Of a stretch of DNA of 64,000 bases, positions 9,345 through 18,969 are shown in pieces. The position numbers and the translations under genes are program-made. Positions within the stretch are counted from its first letter, which is position 1. Each line of letters opens with the position of its first letter. The notes under the pieces are model-generated. The model saw nothing but the letters and a program-made list of their open reading frames with translations. It did no database searches and was not told the DNA's origin. The stretch is from Flavisolibacter nicotianae (GTDB taxonomy: Bacteria > Bacteroidota > Bacteroidia > Chitinophagales > Chitinophagaceae), in assembly GCF_003628535.1 (NCBI RefSeq), contig NZ_RBCI01000006.1:179047-243046 (forward strand), read 5' to 3'.

Positions 9345-10271
9345 ATGGCCAAAATTGTTACACTGACATTCAATCCCTGCATTGATAAAAACACGACCAT
9401 TCCTTCGCTGGCACCGGAAAAAAAACTGCGATGTTCTTCTCCGGTTTTCGAACCTGGTGGTGGCGGCATCAATGTCGCCCGGGTAATTAAATGCCTCGGC
9501 GGCGATTCGCTGGCCATCTTCCCATCGGGTGCGCACACCGGTAGCTTTCTTCAACAGCTCATGAAACGGGAAGGCCTGTCATTTATAGCTGTAGAAACGG
9601 CAGCCTATACCCGCGAAAACCTGATCGTTTTTGATGAGTCAACCCGACTGCAATACCGGTTTGGTATGCCGGGAAACAAGATCACCGACCAGGAGTGCCG
9701 GACCTTGCTGGATGCTGTGGAAAATGCCGAAGCAGATTATATTGTGGCAAGTGGCAGTTTGCTGCCCGGCATGCCGGTAGACATTGTGCGGAACGTGGCG
9801 CAAATCGCAAAAGCCAAGGGTGCAAAATTGGTGATGGATACGTCAGGCGAAGCCCTGCGGATGGCTTTGGATGTTGGCGTTTACCTGCTGAAGCCCAACC
9901 TCGGCGAATTGAGCTCGCTGGTTGGACAGGAGGAAGTTTCGCACGAAACGGTTGACCATCTTGCGAGAGAAATCATTGGCCGCGGTCAGTGCGAAATGGT
10001 TGTCGTGTCCTTGGGTGCCCAGGGCGCAAAGATGATCACAAAAGATGAAGTCTTTCATGTCATTGCTCCGCTGGTAATAGGGGTCAGTACACTCGGCGCC
10101 GGTGATAGTCTGGTTGCGGGGATGACCCTGGCGCTTTCACAAAAAAAGCCTCTGAAAGAAGTGCTCCAGTTTGGAGTTGCCTGCGGTACGGCCGCCACGC
10201 TTTCACAGGGCTCGGAATTGTGCAGGGCAGAAGATGTAAAAAGGCTGTTTAAGATCATTACGGGGAATTAA
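9345..10271 (+). CDS. 1-phosphofructokinase-family (PfkB) sugar kinase
   Basis: The protein has about 308 residues starting at MAKIVTLTFNPCIDKN. PfkB/ribokinase fold signatures are present: the N-terminal GGGGINVARVI substrate region and the C-terminal STLGAGDSLVAGM motif, whose Asp is the catalytic base and whose Gly-rich stretch forms the anion hole. The LacC/FruK subgroup phosphorylates fructose 1-phosphate, tagatose 6-phosphate or fructose 6-phosphate using ATP; sequence alone does not decide. The reading frame continues upstream to 9276, but those 23 residues do not belong to the family, so the start is set at 9345. It stands alone, convergent with msrA. Confidence 0.88.
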   Translation: MAKIVTLTFNPCIDKNTTIPSLAPEKKLRCSSPVFEPGGGGINVARVIKCLGGDSLAIFPSGAHTGSFLQQLMKREGLSFIAVETAAYTRENLIVFDESTRLQYRFGMPGNKITDQECRTLLDAVENAEADYIVASGSLLPGMPVDIVRNVAQIAKAKGAKLVMDTSGEALRMALDVGVYLLKPNLGELSSLVGQEEVSHETVDHLAREIIGRGQCEMVVVSLGAQGAKMITKDEVFHVIAPLVIGVSTLGAGDSLVAGMTLALSQKKPLKEVLQFGVACGTAATLSQGSELCRAEDVKRLFKIITGN

Positions 10272-10311
10272 TCCTAAACAGCCCTTTTCAATATAGTTAC
10301 CAAACAAGCCG

Positions 10312-10968
10312 TCAGCTCTTTTTGATCTTGCCGGCAAAGACTTTTTGAAACTTTTCCAGTTTCGGCCGGATCACGATAGAGCAATAGGGGTTGGTGTTTT
10401 TGTTATTCTGGTAGTATTCCTGGTGGTAATCTTCGGCAACGTAAAACGCTGAAGCAGACGTAATCTCCGTAACGACCGGCTTGTCGAAAGCGCCGTTCTT
10501 GTTCAACTCAGCCTTGTAATAATCGGCTTTTTCTTTTTGTTCGGGTGAATGATAAAAAATGGCGCTGCGGTATTGGGTGCCAACATCTGCTCCCTGGCGG
10601 TTCAGACTAGTGGGGTCGTGCACTTCAAAGAATACCTTCAATAATTCATCATACGAAATTTTTGAGGGTTCATACACCACCTGTACGCATTCTGCATGGC
10701 CGGTTTCGCCTGTGCAAACTTCTTTGTAAGTCGGATTTTTTACAGTGCCGCCCATGTAACCCGAGGTTACCTTCACTACGCCATCCAGTTGTTCAAAAAT
10801 GGCTTCGGTACACCAAAAGCATCCGGTTCCGAAAGTGGCTGTATCAGTTTGGTCGATTTTCTCCATAGCCGTATTCAATGACGTACTCATAACCTTGTAA
10901 TTTTTTTCCGAATTGCACGCAAGCAATGTGCCGAGGCTAAAAATGGATATCACCAGTTTCGTGAGCAT
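10312..10968 (-). CDS. msrA: Peptide-methionine (S)-S-oxide reductase, lipoprotein form
   Basis: The protein has about 218 residues. The catalytic motif GTGCFWCTEAIFEQL carries the nucleophilic Cys. Family blocks GYMGGTVKNPTYKEVCTGETGHAE and FFEVHDPTSLNRQGADVGTQYRS are intact. The start at 10968 gives a lipoprotein signal ending SLGTLLAC, so the enzyme should be exported and anchored, where it would repair oxidised methionine in envelope proteins. No MsrB domain is fused. The longer frame from 11001 places 11 charged residues ahead of the signal and is less likely. Confidence 0.93.
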   Translation of the reverse strand: MLTKLVISIFSLGTLLACNSEKNYKVMSTSLNTAMEKIDQTDTATFGTGCFWCTEAIFEQLDGVVKVTSGYMGGTVKNPTYKEVCTGETGHAECVQVVYEPSKISYDELLKVFFEVHDPTSLNRQGADVGTQYRSAIFYHSPEQKEKADYYKAELNKNGAFDKPVVTEITSASAFYVAEDYHQEYYQNNKNTNPYCSIVIRPKLEKFQKVFAGKIKKS

Positions 10969-11083
10969 AGCGTGAGGTTGTCTTACAAATTTGGAGCGCA
11001 AACGATAAAATGAAAAGCCAACAAAAGGGATTTAACACAGCCTTTTGAAACTTTTTAAGAAAATGTGGATAAGTGTTTGCTGC

Positions 11084-11091
11084 TACCTTTG
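11084..11091 (+). promoter_or_regulatory. Possible -7 promoter element of mutS2
   Basis: TACCTTTG matches the Bacteroidota -7 consensus TAnnTTTG exactly and ends 25 bp before the mutS2 start codon. No convincing TTG -33 element is seen at 19-21 bp upstream, so the assignment is tentative. Confidence 0.4.
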
Positions 11092-11116
11092 AAAAAATTT
11101 TTGAGCGAGGAAATTA

Positions 11117-13219
11117 ATGAAAGTTTATCCTGATTCGGCATTAGTGCAATTGGAATTTGAAAAGATCAAAGAACTGCTGTACGAAAAATGCCGCACCGAG
11201 TATGCACGTTCCAAAGCCACCGATCTGCGTATTCACACCAAAAAAGAATTTATTGAGCGGGAGCTGAAACAGGCCCACGAATTCAGGCAACTGGTTCAAA
11301 ACGCCATTTACTTCCCGAATGATTATGTGCTCAATTTGCAAAAGGAGTTGCAGCTTCTGACGATTGAAGGTGCCCTGTTGAGTGGTGAGCAACTCGTTGA
11401 CCTGCGCAAACTGGCCCTGAGTATGGAGAAGATCTTCCGCTGGTTCGACCAGGAAAAGCGGGAAGCATATGCCGGTCTGGCCGAGGTAATCAGCGGCACG
11501 TATTATGAAAAAAAGATCAAGGCGGACATTGAAGAGGTGATTGACGAAACCGGCAATGTGAAAGACAATGCCTCGGAAGAACTGGCCTCCATCCGCATGA
11601 GCCTTTACCGCAAACGGAATGAATTGCGGCGGGCTTTTGACCGCATTGTGCAAAAGCTGAACAAACAGGGCTACCTCGCGGATATCGAAGAGAGTTTTTT
11701 GAATGGGCGCCGGGTGCTGGCCGTTTTCGCGGAACAAAAAAGAAGCGTTAAAGGAATCCTGCACGGCGAAAGCGACAGCCGGCGTACATCTTTTATCGAG
11801 CCGGAAGAAACTATTGACCTGAACAACGACATCCACGAACTGGAGCATTCCGAACGCAAAGAAGTGTACCGCATCCTGCGGGAACTCACCCGGCGCCTGC
11901 GGCAGTTTGCACCACTGCTGAGTGTTTATCATGCTGTGGTGGGCGAATACGATTTTATCCGGGCAAAAGCCGCTTTTGCCATAGACATCAATGGCGAGTA
12001 CCCGGTGGTTGTCGACAAGGCACTGGTGCACCTGGTGAAAGCCTGTCATCCCCTCCTTTATTTGTATAATAAGCGATCGGGCAAGCCAACGATCCCGGTT
12101 GACCTGACCCTGGATGAGAAAGCAAGAATCCTCGTGATCAGCGGACCCAACGCAGGAGGAAAAACGGTAACCATGAAGACGGTTGGCCTGCTGCAAATGA
12201 TGGTGCAGGCCGGGCTTTTGGTGCCTGTGAATCCTTCGTCGCAGTTCGGCATCTTCAAGCAATTGATGATTCACATTGGCGATACGCAAAGCCTGGAGTT
12301 TGAATTGAGCACGTATAGCAGTCACCTGCTTAGCATGAAGCATTTCATGGAAACGGCCAATGGAAAGACGCTTTTTTTCATCGACGAACTGGGTAGCGGC
12401 AGTGACCCGAATCTTGGTGGTGCGTTTGCCGAAGTGATCATGGAAGAACTGGCGCGGAAGCATGCGATCGGCATTGTAACCACGCACTACCTGAACCTGA
12501 AAGTCATGGCCAACAAAACGCCGGGCATCATTAACGGTGCCATGGCCTTTGACGAAAAGAACCTGTTGCCGCTTTATAAACTGACAGTGGGCAAGCCTGG
12601 AAGTTCGTACACATTTGCTATTGCCGAACGGATTGGGCTGGACAAACGATTGATCAGCAAAGCACGGACACTGGTCGATGAAAATCATTTCACACTCGAC
12701 AAGCTGCTGAACAGGACCGAGCAGGATCTGCAAAAAGTACAGGAAAAAGAAAAGGAACTGCACCGGTTGATGAAAGAGAACGAGCGGTTAAAAAAAGAAA
12801 TGGAGCATGTGCTGGACAAAGAACGGCACCGCCAGCAGGTAGAGATTTTGAAACAGCAAAACCGCATTACCGAAGATCGACTTGCTTATCTCAAAGACAT
12901 GGAACGCAAGCTGCGCACCATGGTCATTGAATGGAAAAAGACCGAAGACAAAAACAAGGTTGTGAAAGAAATGGCCGCCTTGCTGTTTAAAAAGGACGAA
13001 CAAAAAACGGCCAGCAAAAAGCAAAAGCAACTCGAAAGCAAATACGAAGAAATTGGCGGCGACATCCAAATCGGCGACAAGGTCAAAATGAAACGGAACC
13101 TCCAGGTGGGAGAGGTGCTGGAATTGCGTGGCAAAAAAGCCGTGGTGAAAATAGGCCTCCTGCCCATGCAGATCGACATGGCTGACCTCGTGAAAATAAA
13201 GGACAAAGCCGAGACCTGA
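11117..13219 (+). CDS. MutS2-like ATPase without Smr domain
   Basis: The protein has 700 residues. The N-terminal half is the helical core/lever of MutS2. The ATPase carries Walker A ISGPNAGGKT (about 341-350), Walker B FFIDELGSGSDP and a following TTHY switch. A long charged coiled coil spans about 520-640 and a small beta domain ends the protein (GDKVKMKRNLQVGEVLELRGKKAVVKIG). The canonical C-terminal Smr nuclease domain is absent: the ORF stops soon after the beta domain, whereas full MutS2 is about 780 residues. MutS2 proteins act in recombination control or ribosome rescue rather than mismatch repair. The stop codon directly abuts that of the convergent CBS gene. Confidence 0.9.
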   Translation: MKVYPDSALVQLEFEKIKELLYEKCRTEYARSKATDLRIHTKKEFIERELKQAHEFRQLVQNAIYFPNDYVLNLQKELQLLTIEGALLSGEQLVDLRKLALSMEKIFRWFDQEKREAYAGLAEVISGTYYEKKIKADIEEVIDETGNVKDNASEELASIRMSLYRKRNELRRAFDRIVQKLNKQGYLADIEESFLNGRRVLAVFAEQKRSVKGILHGESDSRRTSFIEPEETIDLNNDIHELEHSERKEVYRILRELTRRLRQFAPLLSVYHAVVGEYDFIRAKAAFAIDINGEYPVVVDKALVHLVKACHPLLYLYNKRSGKPTIPVDLTLDEKARILVISGPNAGGKTVTMKTVGLLQMMVQAGLLVPVNPSSQFGIFKQLMIHIGDTQSLEFELSTYSSHLLSMKHFMETANGKTLFFIDELGSGSDPNLGGAFAEVIMEELARKHAIGIVTTHYLNLKVMANKTPGIINGAMAFDEKNLLPLYKLTVGKPGSSYTFAIAERIGLDKRLISKARTLVDENHFTLDKLLNRTEQDLQKVQEKEKELHRLMKENERLKKEMEHVLDKERHRQQVEILKQQNRITEDRLAYLKDMERKLRTMVIEWKKTEDKNKVVKEMAALLFKKDEQKTASKKQKQLESKYEEIGGDIQIGDKVKMKRNLQVGEVLELRGKKAVVKIGLLPMQIDMADLVKIKDKAET

Positions 13220-13654
13220 TCAGGCATTCGAATACAGGTAATCTTTCAGGTTGCTGATCGTTTCTTCCTGCGACAACATAATTTCTTTCACCACATCGTT
13301 GATGGAAATGATACCGGCCAGTTTGTCGTTCTCAAACACCGGCAAATAACGGATATGTTTGTCCGACATTAGTTGCATACAATGGTCGATGGTGTCAGTT
13401 GGATTTACAGATGGTAAATCAGTTGTCATGATATCGGCCACAGGTGTTTCACTGGAGGATTTGCCTTTGAGAATGACTTTCCGCGAGTAATCTCTTTCCG
13501 TCATCAGGCCAAGATATCTTTCTCCGTCTACCACCATCACGGAGCCGATGTTTTTGTCGGCCATCAGGTGCAAGGCATCAATGACAGTTGAACCGGGAGA
13601 AACAGAGATGGTGTTGTTGCCTTTCCTTTTTAAAATATCGAGGACTTTTTTCAT
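13220..13654 (-). CDS. CBS-domain pair protein
   Basis: The protein has about 144 residues made of two CBS motifs: IDALHLMADKNIGSVMVVDGERYLGLMTERDYSRKV, then the second repeat around DIMTTDLPSVNPTDTIDHCMQLM and IRYLPVFENDKLAGIISINDVVKEI. CBS pairs bind adenosyl nucleotides and regulate partner proteins. No catalytic or channel domain is attached, so the partner is unknown. The ATG at 13654 is chosen over an in-frame TTG at 13660. It is convergent with mutS2 with no intervening space for a terminator. Confidence 0.9.
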   Translation of the reverse strand: MKKVLDILKRKGNNTISVSPGSTVIDALHLMADKNIGSVMVVDGERYLGLMTERDYSRKVILKGKSSSETPVADIMTTDLPSVNPTDTIDHCMQLMSDKHIRYLPVFENDKLAGIISINDVVKEIMLSQEETISNLKDYLYSNA

Positions 13655-13697
13655 ATGCAAGATTTACAGTAGAAATTTACAATGATTCTTTGAATAA

Positions 13698-13730
13698 TTT
13701 TTGTTCGTAAGAATCCGGCTTCTATATTTG
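13698..13730 (+). promoter_or_regulatory. Bacteroidota-type promoter of tRNA-Ser(UGA)
   Basis: A TTTTTG element (TTG at 13701-13703) is followed after 19 bp by TATATTTG (13723-13730), a perfect match to the TTG-N19-TAnnTTTG promoter of Bacteroidota. The -7 element ends 4 bp before the mature tRNA 5' end, so the transcript would have almost no 5' leader. Confidence 0.8.
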
Positions 13731-13734
13731 CGCC

Positions 13735-13822
<88 letters not shown>

Positions 13823-13841
13823 GTAAGCATATCAAATGAAA

Positions 13842-13885
13842 CCAGAAGCCCCGCTAAAACAACGTTTGCGGGGCTTCTGGTTTTT
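13842..13885 (+). terminator. Intrinsic terminator of tRNA-Ser(UGA)
   Basis: A perfect 13-bp stem (CCAGAAGCCCCGC / GCGGGGCTTCTGG) with a 13-nt loop is followed by TTTTT. It starts 19 bp after the tRNA CCA end. Confidence 0.95.
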
Positions 13886-14573
13886 GGATCAAAACCTTCG
13901 TTGCAATCGAGTTTCGTGCCATTCGCCGGAAGAACTGCCTGCTTTACCTTCGAACGTTAGACACTTCTTTTTCAACCAGCTACCTGGCTGCAGGCGCCGG
14001 CGTTGACGGTTTGGTTCCGCTGATCGGCTGGCTGTGGAAAACTCACCGGCAGATATTTGCCGGGGGCGGGCTGCCTGTTTTCGAAAAAAAGCAAATGCAT
14101 TAAGCAAGCCGTACCGGATTTCCCCGGATCTTTCGATACCGTTAAAGACGGTGTGGTTGCCGGCAATTGCATATTTCTTTTTATGCCAGTATTCTGCAAC
14201 ATGCGGCAAGAACAATTCGTGAGAGAAACGTCCTCCCACAAACTGCAAAGGACTTGTGCCGCACAAAAAACGCCGTCGATAGGGTGGGTTGCCAACTTCG
14301 ATTCAACGTTGTCGGAGGAAATTGAGTGATTAAAATAAAAGGAATCCGGTTCCTGCTGACAAATCGGTTAGAAGTTCGTAAGCCCAATATTTCAGGTTCA
14401 GAAAATTTTCTGCAGCCGGCAAAAAATAGCGTCTCTACGTTTTGCCTTTAATTACGCAAACCTGCCATCGCAACGAAAATAAATCGATAAAAGGGGAAAG
14501 GACAATTTTGTTTTTTGCAACCGGGGAAATGATTGACGCCGGTTTTCGGCAACACATCCAGGGAAATCTCCAC
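13886..14573. other. Intergenic region, no gene recognised
   Basis: About 690 bp lie between the tRNA terminator and the end of phoU. Open frames of 60-125 codons occur on both strands, but they overlap one another, show no family resemblance and have biased composition (Arg/Gln-rich shadows). No convincing terminator for the phosphate operon was found, although the GC-rich patch at 14530-14560 could fold weakly. Confidence 0.5.
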
Positions 14574-15245
14574 TTATTCTATCTCTTTCTTCTTTGCGTG
14601 TTTCAACACCTTTGCTTCGAGGTAAAAAATGATTTCTTCTGCTATGTTTTCCGCCTGGTCACCAACCCGCTCCAGCCGCCTGATGATGGATAACAAACTA
14701 AGCGCCTGTTCTACATTCTCCGGGTGTGTATTAATATAATCGGCAATCATTTTGTTTGCTTTTCGATTGATGTTGTCCAGCATTTCATCCCGGCGAAAAA
14801 TGCTGCGGGCAATTGCCGAATCTTCGTTAACGAAAGCCGTGAGGATTTCCTGCACGATCAGTGTTGCCTCGTGGTACATTTCAATGACATGTGTCGTGTC
14901 TAAAAGGTCGCTTTCAAAAGGCTTTTCGGTATCGATGATCATCTTTGCAATTCCTTCGGCAATATCGCCGGTCCGTTCCAGGTTGGTGTTGATCTTGAGT
15001 ACGGCGAGCAAAAACCGTAAGTCCACCGCTACCGGGCAGTAGAGTGCAAAAATGTCTTCGCAATCCCTGTCGATTTTCAGTTCCTCGGCATTGACCCTGC
15101 TTTCAATCATCACGATCTCGCGGGCCAGGTCCTTGTCGTTATTGAGCAGGGCAGACAAACCTTTTTCAAGTTGTGAATGCACCATCTTCCACATGCTGAT
15201 GACTTCTTCTTTCAGCAGTTTGATTTCATGATCTAATTGTGACAT
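14574..15245 (-). CDS. phoU: Phosphate signalling protein PhoU
   Basis: The protein has 223 residues and is all helical, with the PhoU duplicated three-helix bundle. The metal-binding-type motif appears in LKINTNLERTGDIAEGIAK and is repeated as LSIIRRLERVGDQAENIAEEI (E-R-x-GD pattern in both halves). PhoU links PstSCAB transport activity to a PhoR-type kinase and prevents excess phosphate uptake. It is the last gene of the leftward phosphate operon, 29 bp after pstB. No PhoR/PhoB pair lies in the window. Confidence 0.95.
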   Translation of the reverse strand: MSQLDHEIKLLKEEVISMWKMVHSQLEKGLSALLNNDKDLAREIVMIESRVNAEELKIDRDCEDIFALYCPVAVDLRFLLAVLKINTNLERTGDIAEGIAKMIIDTEKPFESDLLDTTHVIEMYHEATLIVQEILTAFVNEDSAIARSIFRRDEMLDNINRKANKMIADYINTHPENVEQALSLLSIIRRLERVGDQAENIAEEIIFYLEAKVLKHAKKKEIE

Positions 15246-15274
15246 TATTTGACTGTTTGATGGTTGGGAATGGC

Positions 15275-16033
15275 TTAACTGAATCGGCCTGTAATATAAC
15301 TCTGTGTTCTGTTGTCTTTGGGGTTGGTGAACATCTCTTTTGTTTTGTCGTATTCCACCAGTTCACCAAGGTAAAAAAAAGCGGTTTTATCGCTCACCCT
15401 TGCCGCTTGCTGCATATTGTGCGTAACAAGGACCAGCGTATAATTCTTTTTGAGGTCAAACAGCAGTTCTTCCACGCTGGCCGTTGAAATGGGATCCAGG
15501 GCAGACGTGGGTTCGTCAAGCAGCAGCACTTCGGGCTCCATGGCAATGGCCCGGGCAATGCACAGCCGTTGTTGCTGTCCGCCGGAAAGGAAGGTGCCCT
15601 TTTTGTGGAGCGTATCTTTTACCTCGTTCCAAAGCGCCGCTTTGCGCAGCGATCCTTCTACAATGTTGTCCCGTTCCGCCCTTTGCAGCTTCATGCCGTT
15701 CAACTTGTAGCCGGCGATCACATTGTCGTAAATACTCAGGTTGGGAAAAGGGTTGGGACGCTGAAAGACCATCCCGATACGAAGCCGCACCAAAATGGGA
15801 TTCATCTCGTAGATATTGTCTTTGTGCAGCTTCATCTCGCCTTCGGTTGTAGCACCCGGAATCAGTTCGTGCATCCGGTTGATGCACCGCAGGTAAGTCG
15901 TTTTGCCGCATCCCGACGGTCCCATCACCGCGATGATGTTGTTTTGCGGGATTTCAATGGAAACGTTCTTTACAACGTGGTTCGCACCAAAATAGGCATT
16001 GAAATTCTTGCTACTTATAATTGTACTTTCCAT
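15275..16033 (-). CDS. pstB: Phosphate ABC transporter ATP-binding protein PstB
   Basis: The protein has about 252 residues starting at [16 protein letters not shown]. Walker A (GPSGCGKTT), the Q-loop region (VFQRPNPFP, diagnostic of PstB), signature [16 protein letters not shown], Walker [14 protein letters not shown] and switch His in LVTHNMQQA are all intact. It hydrolyses ATP to drive phosphate import through PstCA. The open frame extends upstream to 16105 within pstA, but that part is not PstB-like. With the chosen start the gene overlaps pstA by 19 bp, suggesting translational coupling. Confidence 0.97.
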   Translation of the reverse strand: MESTIISSKNFNAYFGANHVVKNVSIEIPQNNIIAVMGPSGCGKTTYLRCINRMHELIPGATTEGEMKLHKDNIYEMNPILVRLRIGMVFQRPNPFPNLSIYDNVIAGYKLNGMKLQRAERDNIVEGSLRKAALWNEVKDTLHKKGTFLSGGQQQRLCIARAIAMEPEVLLLDEPTSALDPISTASVEELLFDLKKNYTLVLVTHNMQQAARVSDKTAFFYLGELVEYDKTKEMFTNPKDNRTQSYITGRFS

Positions 16034-16863
16034 TTTCTTGTTATCAGCTTGGTGGTAATGTTTAACAGTAAGACCCAGATTAATAATATGAGCGAGGCTC
16101 CCCACGCCAAGTCATGCCACTCTTCATAGGGGCTGGTGGCATAGTTGAAAATGAGGAGGGGAAGACTTTGCATCGGCTTTAAAACATTGGTGGAGATATA
16201 GGGATTTCCAAAAGCCGTAAAAAGCAACGGTGCCGTTTCGCCGGCGATACGGGCAACGGAGAGCATAACCCCGGATAATATACCGCTGAAGCCACAGGGA
16301 ACAACGACCCGCAGGATAACTTTGTGATAAGGCAGGCCCAAGGCCAGCCCGGCTTCTTTTAAGGAAGAAGGAAGCAGCTTTAACGTCTCCTCTGTCGACC
16401 GGATCACGATGGGCAACATCATGATGGCAAGCGCAACACTTCCCGATACCGCTGAAAAAGTGCCCAGTGGTTTTACCAGCCAGAAGTAAATCACAATACC
16501 CGTTACGATCGATGGCGTTCCCTGCAACACATCGACCGCCAAACGGCTGTAGGAAGCAAGCTTGCTGTCTTTGTTTTCGCTTAAATAAATGCCGCACAAG
16601 ATCCCGATCGGTACTGCAATCAGGGCGGCAACCAGCACAATGAGCAAACTGCCTACCAGTGCATTGGCAATGCCGCCACCAGCTTCGCCTACCGGCTTGG
16701 GAATATTGGTGAAAAAATGCCAGCTGATTTTTGAGATGCCGGTTTTCAGCACGAAGAAAATAATGGCAATCAGCGGAACGGTGATCAAAAAAGCAAATAA
16801 AACAATGATCCACTCCACACTCTTGCTCTTGACCAGCCTGTATCTCAATTTGGGATTCATCAT
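16015..16863 (-). CDS. pstA: Phosphate ABC transporter permease PstA
   Basis: The protein has 282 residues with six membrane segments and the permease coupling motif [32 protein letters not shown] (EAA loop). The first hydrophobic segment ([23 protein letters not shown]) follows a short basic N-terminus. It forms the membrane channel together with PstC for high-affinity phosphate import. It begins 2 bp after pstC and overlaps pstB at its end. Confidence 0.95.
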   Translation of the reverse strand: MMNPKLRYRLVKSKSVEWIIVLFAFLITVPLIAIIFFVLKTGISKISWHFFTNIPKPVGEAGGGIANALVGSLLIVLVAALIAVPIGILCGIYLSENKDSKLASYSRLAVDVLQGTPSIVTGIVIYFWLVKPLGTFSAVSGSVALAIMMLPIVIRSTEETLKLLPSSLKEAGLALGLPYHKVILRVVVPCGFSGILSGVMLSVARIAGETAPLLFTAFGNPYISTNVLKPMQSLPLLIFNYATSPYEEWHDLAWGASLILLIWVLLLNITTKLITRKWKVQL

Positions 16864-16865
16864 CG

Positions 16866-17765
16866 TTACTCGTTTGTAAATCGTTTAATAATCATTCTGC
16901 CTACCAGGTTAATAACCACGGTGACCAGAAAAAGTACCAGTCCCAATTCAATGAGTGCCGATAAATAAACCGTGCGGTCTGCTTCTGTAAATTCATTGGC
17001 AATGACACTGGCCATGGTATTGCTTGGCGAAAAAATGCTGGTGGGAAGAATATTGGTATTCCCGATAACCATCGTTACAGCCATGGTTTCACCCAGGGCC
17101 CTTCCCAGGGAAAGCAATAGCCCCGCAAAAAGCCCGGATTTTGTATAGGGCAGCGTTACATTTTTCAGCACTTCGTAGCGGGTGGCACCCAGTGAATAGG
17201 CACCTTCTTTCAGGCTGGAGGGTACAAGCCTTATCAGTTCCCGTCCAAGCGACGCGGCATAAGGGATGATCATGATCGCCAGAACAAGCGAAGCCGTTAA
17301 GATGCCGACACCATAAGGAGCCGCACCAACTTTCGTTTCGATAGCTCGTACCATCGGAACCAGCACAACCAGGGCCCAGAACCCATAAATAACCGAAGGC
17401 ACGGCGGCCACCAGCTCCACGATATTTTTTAAAAAGCCGGAAAGCCATCCCTTCGGATTGTATTCACCGAGGTAAATGGCAATGGCGTAGGAAAAAGGGA
17501 TTGAGATAAGCAGCGCCAGGAACGACGTGAGCAAGGTTCCCAACAGGAAGGGCAATGCACCGTAGATGTCACTGACAGGGTCCCAGGTTTTTCCACTGAG
17601 ATAGTGTCCGCCCAGGGCTTTTATTGAAGGAAGCGATTGTACAAGCAGGGTTAGGAAAATGCCTGCTGCAATGACAATCATTACAAGTGCCATGATGACC
17701 AGCGTGCGTTTGAAGGCTGATTCTGCTCTTACCTTCTTTAGCGAAAATCCTTTAATGGGTTTCAT
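16866..17765 (-). CDS. pstC: Phosphate ABC transporter permease PstC
   Basis: The protein has 299 residues with six membrane segments. The EAA-type loop reads RELIRLVPSSLKEGAYSLGATRYEVLKNVTLP. The N-terminal helix at about 20-45 and the long periplasmic loop after it (LPSIKALGGHYLSGKTWDP) match PstC. It pairs with PstA. The start codon lies 65 bp downstream of the pstS stop. Confidence 0.95.
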   Translation of the reverse strand: MKPIKGFSLKKVRAESAFKRTLVIMALVMIVIAAGIFLTLLVQSLPSIKALGGHYLSGKTWDPVSDIYGALPFLLGTLLTSFLALLISIPFSYAIAIYLGEYNPKGWLSGFLKNIVELVAAVPSVIYGFWALVVLVPMVRAIETKVGAAPYGVGILTASLVLAIMIIPYAASLGRELIRLVPSSLKEGAYSLGATRYEVLKNVTLPYTKSGLFAGLLLSLGRALGETMAVTMVIGNTNILPTSIFSPSNTMASVIANEFTEADRTVYLSALIELGLVLFLVTVVINLVGRMIIKRFTNE

Positions 17766-17830
17766 TAGCCAAGATTAAAAAGCCACTACCCGCCTGGTTG
17801 CTGCGGGTAATGGGAAATGAGCGTTTAACC

Positions 17831-18934
17831 TTATTGCAGGATGGGTTTGCCATTGAATGTTGCCGACTTCAGGATGTTTTCTGCAACGGTAACCGCGGCA
17901 GGGGAGAGCGGCGCATAGTGCAATGGCTCACAAAATTTCTGTCCTTCGTGAATATTCCACCAAAGCAGTTTTGCCAGTTTTGTCGCCCTGTCTTGCGAGC
18001 GGCTGTTGTAGCCCTGCTCCTGGTAGATCAATGCCCAGGTAAAACCGCTGATGGGATAGCCCTCGGCGGCATCGGTATTGGTCAGCGATACTTTGGCGTC
18101 AGCAGGCAGTTGAATGTTGCCGGCCGCACTGGTAGAGGCTACAGTTGGCGTGATAAAATTGCCGCTCTTGTTTTGAATTTTGGCAAAGGCCATTTTGTTC
18201 TGAACCGCATAGGCAAGCTCAATATAGCCAATGGCTCCCGGTGTTTGTTTGATGAGACCTGCAACACCTTCGTTTCCTTTGCCACCCAGGCCGATGGGCC
18301 AGTTGATCGACGAGCCTTTACCCGGGCTGGTATTCCACTCGGGACTGACCTTTGAAAGATAAGTGGTAAAGATGTTGGTAGTACCACTGCCATCGGAGCG
18401 GTGCGCTACGACGATAGGTGTAGCGGGAAGTGAAACGCCGCTGTTTAACGACGCAATTTGCGGGTCGTTCCATGTCTTGATCTTACCGGAAAAAACGCCG
18501 GCCAGCACCTGGGGCGTCAGCTTCAACGTGTCTTTCACTTCCGGAAGATTGTAGCTCAATACAACGGCACCCGAACACATCGGGATGTGCAGGACAGGCA
18601 CGCCCATTTTTTGGGTTTGTTCTTCATTGAGAGGCGCATCCGAATCACCGAAATCAACGGTTTTGTTCGTCAGTTGCAGAATGCCGCCACCTGAACCAAT
18701 CGATTGGTAGTTGATCTTTAAGCCCGTTTCTTTGTTGTATTCTGAAAACTGTTTGGAAAACAAGGGGTAGACAAAGGTGCTGCCGGCGCCGAGCAATGTA
18801 TTGGCATCTCCGGTCTTCTCGGCCATTTGTCCCGGCGTTGAATTATCTCCGCTGTTACATGCCATCAGTGAAAAGGCAAGTACAGAAAAGCAGCCATAAA
18901 TCGTTCTCCTGACTGTTACATGTTTGCTGTTCAT
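17831..18934 (-). CDS. pstS: Periplasmic phosphate-binding protein PstS (lipoprotein)
   Basis: The protein has 367 residues with a lipoprotein signal ending FSLMACNS. Phosphate-binding loops are recognisable: LLGAGSTFVYPLFSKQF, SIGSGGGILQL, DFGDSDAPL and HRSDGSGTTNIFTTYL. It captures phosphate outside the inner membrane and delivers it to PstCA. A lipid anchor is common for PstS in Bacteroidota. It lies 35 bp after the porin gene and upstream of pstC. Confidence 0.96.
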   Translation of the reverse strand: MNSKHVTVRRTIYGCFSVLAFSLMACNSGDNSTPGQMAEKTGDANTLLGAGSTFVYPLFSKQFSEYNKETGLKINYQSIGSGGGILQLTNKTVDFGDSDAPLNEEQTQKMGVPVLHIPMCSGAVVLSYNLPEVKDTLKLTPQVLAGVFSGKIKTWNDPQIASLNSGVSLPATPIVVAHRSDGSGTTNIFTTYLSKVSPEWNTSPGKGSSINWPIGLGGKGNEGVAGLIKQTPGAIGYIELAYAVQNKMAFAKIQNKSGNFITPTVASTSAAGNIQLPADAKVSLTNTDAAEGYPISGFTWALIYQEQGYNSRSQDRATKLAKLLWWNIHEGQKFCEPLHYAPLSPAAVTVAENILKSATFNGKPILQ

Positions 18935-18969
18935 CTTTTTGGAATTTGTGGTATGAAGTAGTTCGTTTA

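Noticed and set aside
11141..12763. A 540-codon open frame on the minus strand
   Set aside because: It lies entirely antisense to mutS2, whose motifs are intact; the composition is that of a reverse-strand shadow and no domain is recognisable.
14752..15042. Hydrophobic plus-strand frame resembling a membrane protein
   Set aside because: It is antisense to phoU; the hydrophobicity comes from the reverse complement of helical charged codons.
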